A stretch of 64,000 nucleotides of DNA from contig NW_024104529.1 of assembly GCF_003945595.2 (NCBI RefSeq), positions 186,001 to 250,000 on the forward strand, given 5' to 3'. The DNA is from Pipra filicauda (taxonomy: Eukaryota > Chordata > Aves > Passeriformes > Pipridae). Made by a program: the position numbers and the translations under genes. Shown piece by piece: positions 23,958 to 35,512 of this stretch (positions are counted from its first letter, which is position 1; each line of letters begins with the position of its first letter). A model generated the notes under the pieces. It was not told where the DNA came from. It was given only the letters and a program-made list of their open reading frames with translations, and made no database searches.

Positions 23958-26300
23958 GCCGCCGCCGCCGGCGGCCCGGGCCGGGCGGCGGCCGCTGGGA
24001 CGATGCGCTCGCCCCGCCGGGAGAGGAGGGGAGGGGAGCGGAGCCCGCCCGGCCTCCCCCGCCCGGCCGCGCCCCAGGCCCCACACAGCGGCACCGCGGG
24101 CACACGGAGCTCCGCGCCGGCCGGAGCTGCGCGGGTCACAGCCTTCCGCTGACCGCGGGCTGCATAAGTCGGGGGAAATAAAGCGCCAGAACGTGCTTAT
24201 GTCCTTTGGGCCGATGTGGGAGAGCAGCGCGGTTAAACTTCTGCTCAGCTGAAGGGTCGGGGGAATAATCCGGCATCCCATGTAAATAGTTAGGGCCGCA
24301 CGTTAGGGAGGGAATTAAGGCTCTGAAGGGAGAGTCAACGCAATAAGAATTGCCGGCTTCCCCCGAAGGGGCTCCCACCGCCAGAGCCAGCTGGCAGTGG
24401 TGGGCCAGGGGACTGTGCCCACCCAGCTTGGGCAAGGGGCTGGTCCGGCTGCAGCCTTTGGGGACTCGGTCTCCAGAGCAATTCTCAACAAGAGCTGTAC
24501 CCTGGTAGCAAAAAACCAACCCAGAACAACTCCTGAGCCAGGACATGCTCCTCCAGTAAACGCCAGTGATCCCCAGAGCTGGAGTTGAGGGAATTCCCGC
24601 TCTGAAGGGTTGCTGTCAAATTCAGAGTTACTTTTCAGCAGTTATTTAAAGCGTTGTGTACAAGATCTCACTATTTCAGCTGAGAATTACTGAGTGCATC
24701 TATGCATATTTCCTTCAGCAAGGAGAAGGAGACTGTCAGCTGCTAATTAACCTCGCTTGGAACCTCTCACGCAGCAGAAGGTTGCAGAAACTGTGGGCAT
24801 CATAAGAGAAAAAACAACTCTCCACTGTTGTGGAAGCCACTCTAGAAACAGTGTATTTGCAAACCCTACACGTACAGCAGCACATACCCTAGGTACTGAT
24901 AACATTGGACCTGATGTCTTCTCTTTAAAGCGTGGTCTTTGTTTTTATATGGACAAGAGAATGCTTCGGGCTTTTGAAGCCTTGCAGTTTCCGTCTTTAT
25001 ACTATTTATAAAGACTACTTTTTCATAAAGCTTTTAAATCAACGTAGAGTAGAAGAGACACCAGGAATTTCACCTCGCTATGATGGAAGTGGTCTGGAGA
25101 TGCAGTTTGTCCATGGCAGGGAATGCAATCTTTCTAACATGGGAGAAACTTTTTCTATGAGTGAAATACTCCGTCTGTACTGCAGGGACTGGTCTCGTGC
25201 CTGTTCATCATAACGCACACTTGGTACCACAAACCCAGGCCAGGGCAGCCTTGGCCATATTACTCATGATGTGGCAATTCGAGTAAGAAAACACGATTAC
25301 CAACCTCCTAAGTGACGTACCAACCTGCTCCAGAAATCATTCCACAACTGGCTTTAATTTTTCTGTGTATTTATAAAAGCAGACTTGTTTTTCCTGTACA
25401 GTGGCTTGTATGTGAATTTTTAAATGATTCTGATACGGCATTGCTGCTTTTTTTGTCTTTTGTTGGGTTTTCTTTGGCCTGCAAAAGAATGAATGTAAAA
25501 TACAGTCAGCATTATGCATGCATGGAATAATTCTTTTGCAAGGAAAAATTGGTAGAAATTATTTCAGGTGATTTCCATTTATTTTTGGAGCACTTTTTAA
25601 GTGTCTGATATTTCTGCAGCTGGCTTACCTGTTTTTCTTGGAATTCCCCTGCAGCTTAGCAGTAGTTAATGTTTAATGATTCTCAATCGACTGTAGTCAT
25701 TAACTATAAGGCAATGCCTCCCTGTGTTACAGCCTGTTTCTACCTCTCTCTGATGCTAATAAAGACCATCATCCGTTTTCAGAAGTCCACAAAGAAGATA
25801 GCAGGGTGCGGGCCAACAGCTGTACTGGAAAAACAAACTGGGACAGAGAGCATTTTTTATCTCGTCTGCGGTATCCCCCCCTTAGGTCTTTCTGCTTGGT
25901 TTTTAATTTTTTTCCCTCCATGTGTAAAACGTAGTCAAGATGTTTAATGGGACAGGACTTTTAATGCATCTTTCTGAAGAGGACAGCATGGTCCCTTCCG
26001 CTGCGGAGTGCTGTTAGCAACCCTGGGAAAACTATTTGGTTTTTTCTATTAAGGTGTTAGCATCAAAGTATTAAAAGCTGAGAAAAACAGCAAAGAAAAC
26101 CTCAAATGCATTAAGAAAAAGCGCCTCTATGTAACTTCTTGCTTACTCAGTAATTGAAACTTACTTCATATGTTCTGGATATCTGTAAGCAGAAGGTTTA
26201 AGTCTGTAATGCCGTTCCTTCTCTCTGCAGTCTGGTTATTGTGTTTTCACAACAGCAAAATTACTGTTATTGCTGAATTATAGAATAAATACAGGATATC
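23958..26300 (+). other. ADO: Probable ADO 3' UTR with alternative poly(A) signals
   Basis: No coding frame is recognised after the ADO stop. AATAAA signals lie at 24177–24182 (just after the GC-rich part), 25758–25763 and 26284–26289. The AT-rich stretch 24600–26300 has the look of a long vertebrate 3' UTR, and mammalian ADO is known to have a long one. The true end cannot be fixed from sequence alone. Confidence 0.5.
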
Positions 26301-27514
26301 TCACCACTGAGCAGTCATTACTTTGCTTCACAAGTACGACAGCCTTGAACCAAGTACAGTACAGAGCACTAGTTTCTTTTGCCTCACAATCCGAACAGTG
26401 CAACCGGCCTTTCTTTGGGAGGTGAGATGTAGCACTGGGTTCTCAGCCCAAATCCTGCACCAGTGCCTTGCAGGCAAATCCAGGCACATGCACTATTGCT
26501 GCTTTTGAAGCTGGCTCTCACTGTAAGACAAAGGCAGAGGTGTAGGACCGCTGGTACTGCTACGCAATATGAGGTGTTCCTGTGGCTGTACACTGGTCAC
26601 CAACAGTTTCTTAATTCAGCTCTTTTACAATTTCTGTGGTGTTTACCTCATTTTTTGCTTTTGACTGGGGTTTTGATTTTGTAGCGTGGCTTCAGACAGT
26701 AGTTGGGAGTGTGCAAGTGGAGCCTTGGATTGTGCGTCTAGGTAGCTGAGATACCAATTTTGTTCATGATGCTCTGGCTACGACCGAGCTGTGGTTATCC
26801 GAGGCTGTGGTGGTACATCCAGAAGCCCAGCAGGCTGAGAGCACTGGATCCCTGTCCTGCAGGCCAGCGGCGCTGACCATGGAGGCTGCAGCTCCCATGT
26901 GACATCCCTCCAGCAGCAGGCCGTGGTCTCTTGGGGGCCAGGAGCGCATGGGATCAGGTGGTGAAGCTGCAACACAGCTGCAAGTTTACTTGAGCTGCTG
27001 AGGTAGATGGGGGGGCAGTGAGTGTGGCAGCTCTGGAGCTGGCGTTGTTCTGTGGCCTCTCCATCCCGCACAGGCTGGTCCATGACCAACTTTGGAAGTC
27101 TGCTTCCCATCTGATTCAGAATCAGGCATGTCGCTTCAGCTCCTGTTGACTGCCTCTCTCAAGCAAAGAACAGCTGCCCCAAAAGCCAGCACCAGTTCCA
27201 GAATATGGGGAACAGGACATTTCAGACAGAAAAAGCAGGTGCCACTGGGCTTTGCACAGCAGGACCCGGCACTGGGGAAGCAGCCACTGGGAGCCGCCAG
27301 GCAGCGGCTTTGCCCCCGTGCCCTGAGGTGCTGGGCTGTGGCATTAGTGCCGAGGTCCATCCTGCTCAGCTCACTTCTGCAGTGCGGCCACATCGGGGAT
27401 CCCTGCGGCAGAGGGCAAGCCCATTGGGGCCGGCACGGCCCTGCACCGACGGCAGGACCCGAGGGTGGGCCGAGGCTGGGATAACATCTTAAAAAACAAT
27501 AATCAAAACAGGTT
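26301..27514. other. Intergenic DNA between ADO and EGR2
   Basis: Mixed-composition sequence between the two convergent genes, becoming GC-richer after 26760. Frames of up to about 220 codons are open on the minus strand but carry no recognised domain. No gene is supported. Confidence 0.5.
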
Positions 27515-27542
27515 AAAAAAACAAACAAACAAACAAAAAAAA
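27515..27542. repeat. (AAAC)n simple repeat
   Basis: A-rich run with acaaacaaacaaacaaac units, immediately before the orphan CpG island. Confidence 0.9.
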
Positions 27543-27549
27543 TAGAAGC

Positions 27550-28030
27550 GCTATGTTTTGGCCAGATGGGTTCGGCAGAAGCAGTCCGGCTGTGCCGCGG
27601 GGGTGAGCGCTGCCGCCCCGGGCCGCTGCGGAGCCCCCGGGCGCGGCACCGCCCGCACAGCCCCCGCGCCGCCGGGAGCCGCTTCCCCCGAGCGCGGCCG
27701 TCGGGGCGGCGGTACTCGCTGTTCCGGAGCCCACTCGCGGAGGCTGCCTGGGGCGGATCGTAACCGCGGAACAAAACAAGAGAGTGAGTCAAAAAAAAAC
27801 CCAACCCGCTCCCTGGTTAATATTATCCCGTCTCTCGTCTCCGAGGGAAATCCCCGCGCCCGAGAGCGAGTGTTTGTAAGCCGGCGCCGGGGCCGCTGGT
27901 TTTCCGCGCCGAGGCGGTGCGGGGCTCCCAGCGGACCCGGGCCGGGCTGCCCCGCAGCACCCCGCCGCCGGGACCCCCCGGGGCCCAGGGACGAGGAGGG
28001 GACACCCCCGCCCCTGGGTCGGGCCAAGCA
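27550..28030. promoter_or_regulatory. Orphan CpG island downstream of EGR2
   Basis: About 480 bp of dense CpG sequence with sharp edges: AT-rich DNA before 27545 and after 28035. It lies just beyond the EGR2 poly(A) signals (28072–28130) and about 3.6 kb past the ADO stop, so it is neither gene's promoter. GC boxes and a plus-strand donor-like GGGGTGAGCG near 27600 are present. No coding sequence is recognised. It may be the promoter of an unannotated non-coding RNA or an intergenic enhancer-type island. It could also be an extension of the EGR2 3' UTR. Confidence 0.6.
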
Positions 28031-28059
28031 ACCTAAGGAAATAAAGATGTCGATTTAGC

Positions 28060-28746
28060 ATAATTAAGAGATTTATTTGTCGTCTTTTATAAACGTTGTA
28101 AGCACCTACCCTATTGTCGAAAAGTTTATTTACAGAGTGGCCAGAAAGATAGCCCTCCCCCCTCTCCTACCAGCCCCCGTTAGTGGTTGTGCATTATTCG
28201 TGTTACCTGCGGCGCACTGGGTCCCGGCCGACCACGGGCGCCGGTCCCAGCCCGAGTATTTACATCCTGTCCCAAGTCCTACTACAAACGGAACACTTTT
28301 AAGTCACCAAAAAGAAAAAGAAAAACAAAACCCCAAACCAGTGCGTACAAAAATATAGTCTCTAAAAAAAAAAAATCTCAATATTAATAGGCAGAAATGT
28401 ACAGCCATACTAAAACCAGGGAGGGGAAAACTTTCCGGTCTCGGTGTCGCCGCTGTCGTCGGAGCGGATAGGTAAGGCACCCCCCCCACATGCAGACAGG
28501 GGACCGGGCTCTACACCACACAAGGCACCAAGGACACCTCACCACGACGGCACTGCATGCATCCATCCTCCCGCCGCAGCCCCTATGTACACCCGCCGGC
28601 CCGGCCCGCTCTGGCCCACCCCTGCCCGGGGGAGCCCCGCGGCGCCGCCAGGTGCTCGTCGCGCCCCGCCGGGCCCCGCTCCGCTCCGCTCCGCGCCCGC
28701 CGCGCTCGGCGGCGGTTCCGCGCTGGGTTCTGCGCGCCCCGCGCCG
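28060..28746 (-). other. EGR2: EGR2 3' UTR
   Basis: This is the minus-strand sequence after the EGR2 stop. Candidate AATAAA signals on the minus strand lie at 28125–28130 and 28072–28077, giving a 3' UTR of about 620–690 nt. The distal part is AT-rich, with a T-run on the transcript strand at about 28362–28375. The end point is inferred from the signals. Confidence 0.6.
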
Positions 28747-30265
<1,519 letters not shown>

Positions 30266-30443
30266 CTCCTGCCACACCGCTCATCTGGTCAAACGGCCCT
30301 GCCAGGTCGGCATTGGGGAAGATCGCCACCGAAGTTGGCAGCGCGGCCGAAATGTCATCCGCGGGGTAAATGCCCTCGGGGAGCTGGTGCACGAATCCGC
30401 CGAGGGTCACCGGGATCTTGTCCACCGCCTTGGCGGTCATCAT
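30266..30443 (-). CDS. EGR2: EGR2 coding exon 1
   Basis: It encodes residues 1–59 plus one base of codon 60. The start is the first of two adjacent ATGs (30443–30441), giving [20 protein letters not shown], which matches the conserved vertebrate N-terminus. The acidic and hydrophobic stretch ([25 protein letters not shown]) is part of the N-terminal activation region. The frame is open upstream, but the extension is GC-rich and not conserved. It joins exon 2 to give 460 residues in all. Confidence 0.97.
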
Positions 30444-30544
30444 GGGGGCAGCGGGGCGGCCGCGGGAGCGGCGCTCCCGGCCGGCGGTGGGCGCTCGGGG
30501 CGGGAAGGGGAGGGCGAGGAGGGGGCGCTTCCCCCTGCCTCCCA

Positions 30545-30583
30545 CTACCGGCGCGGGGGGACGGCGGGGAGCCGGCGCGGCAT
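30545..30583 (-). other. Short upstream ORF in the EGR2 leader
   Basis: A minus-strand ATG at 30583 opens 12 codons ending in TAG at 30545–30547, about 100 nt before the EGR2 start and in a different frame. The ATG context is weak (C at −3). It lies within the predicted 5' UTR if transcription starts near 30660. It could damp EGR2 translation, which is inference. Confidence 0.4.
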
Positions 30584-30682
30584 GTGCGGGCGGGCGGCCG
30601 CCCCGTCGCGGCGGTGCGGTGGCCGCGGTGCCCCGGGAGCGCCGCGCTCCCGCCGCAGCTCGCGCTGGAGCACAAGTCTGGC

Positions 30683-30697
30683 GGTAACTATTTATGG
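30683..30697 (-). promoter_or_regulatory. EGR2: EGR2 TATA-like box overlapping a CArG-like site
   Basis: On the minus strand the sequence reads CCATAAATAGTTACC. ATAAATAG serves as a TATA box, placing the transcription start about 30 bp lower, near 30660. The overlapping CCATAAATAG (30688–30697) is one base from a CArG consensus. Confidence 0.65.
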
Positions 30698-30727
30698 GGG
30701 CCCCCTGAATGCCCGGGACGTCACTGC

Positions 30728-30737
30728 CCATATAAGG
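30728..30737. promoter_or_regulatory. EGR2: CArG box (serum response element)
   Basis: CCATATAAGG is an exact CC(A/T)6GG match, about 70 bp upstream of the predicted EGR2 start site. SRF binding to such sites drives immediate-early induction of EGR genes. Confidence 0.8.
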
Positions 30738-30837
30738 ACTGAGGAACGGGGCCCGGCGGTCACGTGGGCTCGGGCGTGCGGGACCCGCCGCCCCGCGCCT
30801 GCCCCGGCCCTCCCGTCCCGCACACCCCCCGCGCCCT

Positions 30838-30846
30838 GCGGGGGCG
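30838..30846 (+). promoter_or_regulatory. EGR-type site (possible autoregulation)
   Basis: GCGGGGGCG fits the GCGNGGGCG EGR family consensus, upstream of the EGR2 promoter. In GC-rich DNA such matches also arise by chance. Confidence 0.35.
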
Positions 30847-30909
30847 GCCCCGACCCGCCCCGGCCCCGCGCGGCCCCCGCCGCCGCCCGCCGCGCCGCAC
30901 AGGAGGGTA

Positions 30910-30990
30910 TTCCGGTGGCGGGGCCCTTGTCCTAAAAAGGCGAGGATCCGGCCCCGCCCCCCTGCCCTTTTTAGGGAACCCGTTCCGGAA
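30910..30990. promoter_or_regulatory. EGR2: Upstream CArG pair with Ets cores
   Basis: Two exact CArG boxes lie 35 bp apart: CCTAAAAAGG at 30931–30940 and CCTTTTTAGG at 30966–30975. Ets cores flank them: TTCCGG at 30910–30915 and TTCCGGAA near 30983–30990. This is the ternary-complex-factor layout (SRF plus Elk/SAP) of growth-factor-induced genes, about 250–310 bp upstream of the predicted start. Confidence 0.75.
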
Positions 30991-30999
30991 AATTTTAAA

Positions 31000-31680
31000 A
31001 ACGCTCGGAAAAGCAGAGGAGGTCCCGGGGCCGCCCCGCCGGACCCCGCTCGCTTTCTCAGCAGCCCGTAACCGCAAGCCGGTGTCGAGTCAGAAAACAG
31101 CCGCATTCACGGAATACAGCTTCTCCTTTCTTAAAGAAAAAAATAATATTAAAAAAATATTTTTTGTTTTCTGAATTACGGGTGGAAAGAGCCACCGAGC
31201 AGAGCGACTCGGCGGCGCTGCTTTTTTTGGAAAATGTCTGATCTATATATACCGTCGCGAAAACGGAACCACCCGCTCCGCCGTCGGTGGGTTGTTGTTG
31301 TACCGACGGGCACAACCGGGGACGGGACGGAGGGGACTGCACTGCCCCCCCCCCACCGCCCCCACCACGCCCCCGTCCCATCTTGTCCCCGCCGCTCCCA
31401 CCCTGCTCGGATCAACCTTTTGCTTCCACAGCTTTCATCCTCAGTAACATTTCCATTCCCACTTCTGCTTTCTTTCTCCATGATCTCCTCCATAACGAGG
31501 GTATCAAACCGAAGAGTGCTTAAATTCTTTTTTTTTCCCTCCAAAGTACTAAAAATAACCTCCCTTGTGCCTTCCTTCCCAGGAGAAGCCAATCTTTCAT
31601 ACGCTGTTCCCAAGCTTAGAGCTTGCAGCCCCTACATCTTCTTGCTGATGAGGGTGTCAGATGTAATTATTTTTGAAAGC
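31000..31680. other. EGR2 proximal 5' flank
   Basis: GC-rich until about 31100, then mixed. It has a C-run and GC/CACCC boxes at 31340–31385 (KLF or EGR type). No coding frame is recognised. Confidence 0.5.
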
Positions 31681-31960
31681 TGTATCCCATGTCACTAATC
31701 TCATTTACTTGGGGATATTTCATCTCGTGTTTATTTAGTCCTGCATTTAGGAAAGCAACTCACATATGGTCTGAAGCGTTTGAGGCCCCTTTTCAATGGT
31801 CTGCCGTAAAAATCCAACCCATTTGGATTTTTATGCAAATAATCCACATAACAACCCAAAGAGCAGCAAGATGTGGCAACATATGAAAGATGCTATGAGA
31901 GTGTGCACTCTTGTTCCAAAGCAACAAGCAGAGAATACATAGGAAGGATAAAACATCTTT
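31681..31960. promoter_or_regulatory. Candidate enhancer upstream of EGR2
   Basis: This AT-rich block about 1.0–1.3 kb upstream of the start site contains an 11-bp inverted repeat with a 5-bp spacer (31807–31817 and 31823–31833) that runs directly into an octamer ATGCAAAT (31833–31840, POU type). The density of motifs suggests a regulatory element. Conservation was not tested. Confidence 0.35.
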
Positions 31961-34943
31961 GCTTTCATTTTTAACTGCAGATACCAATATTTACAGGTCT
32001 TGTGCATTCCAGGGCTCAGGTATCCCTAAGGAACGTGCACTTACCTCTGCCTTCAGTCCCAAGTGCTGTCACAGTGTCTCCCAGGCCCCGTTTTATCCAT
32101 GCCACACACCTCACACCGCAGCTGAGAAAGGCTCTTTCAGTTCCTCCAATTTTGTTTCACTGCCTTTGGTGAGGTTCCAGGTGCACTACTTGTCCAGGCA
32201 CTGCAGAGCCCAGGCTAGACAGGAGCGTCTCTGGAAAAGTGAAAGTTTTAGGGACATTAGTTGTACTTTCTAAGGAATAGTAGGCATAAACATAGATATT
32301 TGCCTTTGTGGGTGATCAGAGAAGTGTGCACAGTAACTAGTAAATATATGTCCTTTCTAGCACTTAATATATAGCCAATGCAGTTTGACATATGAGATTT
32401 AGTTGAAAGAAAGCTTTCAGTGGGATTCTAGATATTTTTGTTTGAAAGACCCATCTGAATTTAAAAATTAAATTGTGACAGAGAGACAGGTTCTGGGAAA
32501 TTTGACTGAGAAGCAGGAGCAATTGTATTGTACCTTTCCATTACAGCTGAGCTGCAATTGGTCTAATCGCTACTATAAAAGAACAAAATATTGGAATCTG
32601 TTGTGCAGTGGGGCGAATTACTTTACATGAATTTGAGAAACAGTGCAGTATCCTCCTTACTGCAAAACATTGCTGATGTATCAGTTTTATGGATATTCTA
32701 CCTAATTTTCCTGTATTGTTTCAAAATAGCACAAGCCCACTGATGACACTAACTCATAATGCACACAGGAGAAAGAAGAACCAAGGTTCCACACCCCACC
32801 TCAATCTCACCACAAATCAATTCCACCTTTGAACTAACTTGGCTAATTTAACGTTCTTCTACTATGGAGAAGGATTTAATGAAAGACCGACGCAAATAAA
32901 ATCCACTGTACCTCCTGGCTTACTTCACCTGAGGAATACTACTATGGTTGGGTTTGTTGGTTAATTTTAAAAGCCTTCTTAAGCATGGAGTAAATTATGT
33001 CTGATTTCCAGCCTTTCCAGGAACAATCAAATCACTCAGCATCTCTCAATGGGAGCTTTGTCTGAGTGGCAGTAGGATCTTGTGTGGGGCAAGATGGAGA
33101 CGTAGTTAATGCTCAGTTTCAGGCAGATGTTGACAGATGAGACTCCAGTGTTTCTGGGCCCTTTTCAGATATTCTTGCTGTATTGCTTTGCATGTGCTTT
33201 GTGCCTTTGATCTCCATTTGGCTGCTTACAGCAGACTCTGAGCATTGGACTGTCCACCTCGCGCTGACGTCAGTGAGCCTTATACGCAAAAATACTGATT
33301 TCTGTGGTTCCTATAAACCACGTGGTTTCATATGACAGACATTGCTGGTGCAAATTGCCAAATCCCCACTCGCACCAAGAGCCTCGAATGCGCCTGACAT
33401 GTCTGACTGGATATAGCACTGACTGAGGAGGGTTCAGAGCTGAAGGGCAGAACTTCTATTCCCAATTTCTTTGAAACCAGGCTCCTTTGGATTTACTACA
33501 TTTGCTCTTTTAACAAGTTGCTAGCTGATGCACTGGGGTTCTATTTTCCTGCAGTCATTCTCTACCACAAGTACCTGAGACAGGAGCTGTAGAAATAAAA
33601 TTGTCCTTGCCTCCATGAGTTGAGAGTGGCTGAGGAAGAAAAGGCAGCTCATCATCTGTGGAGCTGGCAACACATTTCACCAGTGTAACATCACACATTT
33701 GAGTCATCTCTCCAGGGGTTTACTATGCTTTTGCAGCAAAACTCGACCGACCTCATGTGCTAACAGCAGTGATGCTAGTAGACCTGCTTGGGAAATGCAC
33801 TGTGCATCCTGCTGTTTTTGGGAATGTTAAAGTGGCCCCAGCTCAGCAGGTGTCCTCAGGAGTGGGAACTCAGATGCAATCAGGGAGTTGCTTTCAGATA
33901 GGAAATGAGTGACCCTGTCCTCTGACGACAGCAAAGGACAACTGTCTGGGCTAGATTCATGTTGGGGTTGGTGCTTCCTTAACATTTCATATAAAAGAGA
34001 TCTTCTTTCCAAAGGTGGATTTCAGAGTTTCCTAAATTTGTCCCTTTTCATTGGGGGTAGAAAGATTTGTCATGTCCTCACAGGATGAAATGCTTGTTTA
34101 CTAATACCTTCTGTTTTGGCAGGGTGTCCCCTGGATTCCCAAGTTGCAGGCAAAAGCCACTTCCCTTCAGTCTACCCTGCCAGCCCCTCACAGGACTGAT
34201 ACAGGCTCACAGCCTGTACTGGCCAGTCACCAAAACCTGGAATTCAGCCAGGGAAACCTGCTGTAAACATGAAGGTACAGAAAACAGCTGCCTGACTGCT
34301 GGCATGCCGAGGAAATAGGATGGTTAAGGAGCAGAGGAGAAGGCATCCCAGTCTGCCCTTAATTACAGTGCCTTGAAACCACGCTGTGGTTTCCAGCCAA
34401 GCAAGCTTGTTGTCTTAGGATGAATGCCTGTAAATTTGAAATAAGTAAATGACTTTATTGTGAGTATTTGGCTCAGGAGAGCTATAGCAGCATCCTGAAG
34501 GGCTATTTAAATGTCAATAACATTTTTTAATTCGGGCTATAGGAATTAAACAAACTCATGTGGAATCAGCAAGCTACTAGTTTAAGTTTGTGTGGCTGTG
34601 GACAAGTGTGTGTGGCAGAGCAAACTTCCAGTCAAATAAAAGCAACAACAAACTCGTTTGCTCAAAACTTATTCTCGTTATTAAACACGCAGAACATTTC
34701 CTGGATGTTCCCGTACACGGTTTCTAGCACACGTATTAAATCCGTAGTCCTACTTCCACTCACCCCGTTCGTTCCTCAGGGAACACCCGAGGGAGCGGGT
34801 GCTCCCAGCCGGCGGCGGGAGGGGAGCGGGGAGCGTGTGCGGGCTCCACTGCCCTCTCCTGGGGGAAGGCGCTGCCGGGAGCCAGCAAGGACTCGGCAGC
34901 TGAGCAAAAAGCGATGCGTTGGGCTGAGCGCTGCTGGTGTTTC
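31961..34943. other. Intergenic DNA upstream of EGR2
   Basis: Non-coding. The most structured part is 33240–33430, described separately. A possible CR1-free, low-complexity-poor background otherwise. The piece 34770–34930 is GC-rich with several CpGs but has no recognisable coding content. Confidence 0.5.
33265..33328. promoter_or_regulatory. CRE plus 14-bp E-box/Runx palindrome
   Basis: An exact CRE, TGACGTCA, lies at 33265–33272. At 33315–33328 AAACCACGTGGTTT is a perfect palindrome with a CACGTG core and AACCAC (Runx-type) arms on both strands. Both sites lie about 2.6 kb upstream of the predicted EGR2 start. An inducible enhancer is plausible but unproven. Confidence 0.4.
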
Positions 34944-35335
34944 ACGGAATCACAGAATATGCTGCGTCGGAAGGGACTCACAAGGATCATCGAGTTCGAC
35001 CCTCAGCCCTGCACAGGACCATCCCCAGGAGTCACACCATGTGCCCCAGAGTGTCATCCAAATGCTTCTTGAACTCTGTCAGCCTTGGTGCTATGACCAC
35101 TGCCCTGGGGAGCCCGTTCCAGTGCCCAACCACCCTCTGGGGGATGAACCTTTTTCTAATATCCAACCTAAACTTCCTCTGACACAACTTCAGAGCATTC
35201 CCTCGGGTCCTGTCACTGGTCACCACAGAGATCAGCATCTAACCCTTCTCCTCTTCCCCTCACGAGGAAGTTGTAGACTGCAACAAGGTCTCCCCTTAGT
35301 CTCCTCCAGCTGAACAGACCAAGTGACACCTTTTC
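34944..35335 (-). mobile_element. CR1 LINE 3' fragment
   Basis: A minus-strand CR1 with ORF2 C-terminal coding ([22 protein letters not shown] around 35035–35150), then 3' UTR, ending at cacggaatcacagaat near 34944. It closely resembles the avian CR1 consensus as I remember it, so it is moderately young. It is 5'-truncated. Confidence 0.9.
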
Positions 35336-35435
35336 TGCTTTAGATTATACTTTGAAATATGGTATCAGGGAAAAAAAAATGTTTTAGGGCTTTAAACTGA
35401 AAGCGAACAAGTTTAGATTAGATTTTAAGATGAAA

Positions 35436-35512
35436 TTCTTTATTGTGAGGGGGTGAGGTCCCAGCACCGGTTGCCCGAAGAAGCTGCAGCTGCCCCATCC
35501 CTGGAAGTGTTT
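35436..35512 (+). mobile_element. CR1 LINE internal fragment lacking its 3' end
   Basis: The gtgaggtcccagcaccggttgcccgaagaagctgcagctgccccatccctggaagtgttt stretch is CR1 ORF2 end sequence in plus orientation. The match stops at about 35512 without the usual 3' UTR and tail, unlike normal CR1 copies, so the 3' part was deleted or replaced. Confidence 0.8.

Noticed and set aside
23168..24181. 337-codon plus-strand frame overlapping ADO
   Set aside because: Alternative frame of ADO, arginine/alanine/proline-rich, no conserved motif.
22992..24281. 429-codon minus-strand open frame antisense to ADO
   Set aside because: It is a by-product of the very high GC content and lack of AT-rich stop codons over the ADO CpG island; composition is low complexity with no family features.
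27136..27804. 222-codon minus-strand frame reaching into the orphan CpG island
   Set aside because: No homology recognised; GC-rich composition favours open frames.
34558..35313. 251-codon plus-strand frame
   Set aside because: Its second half is the reverse strand of a CR1 LINE and the first half has no conserved features.
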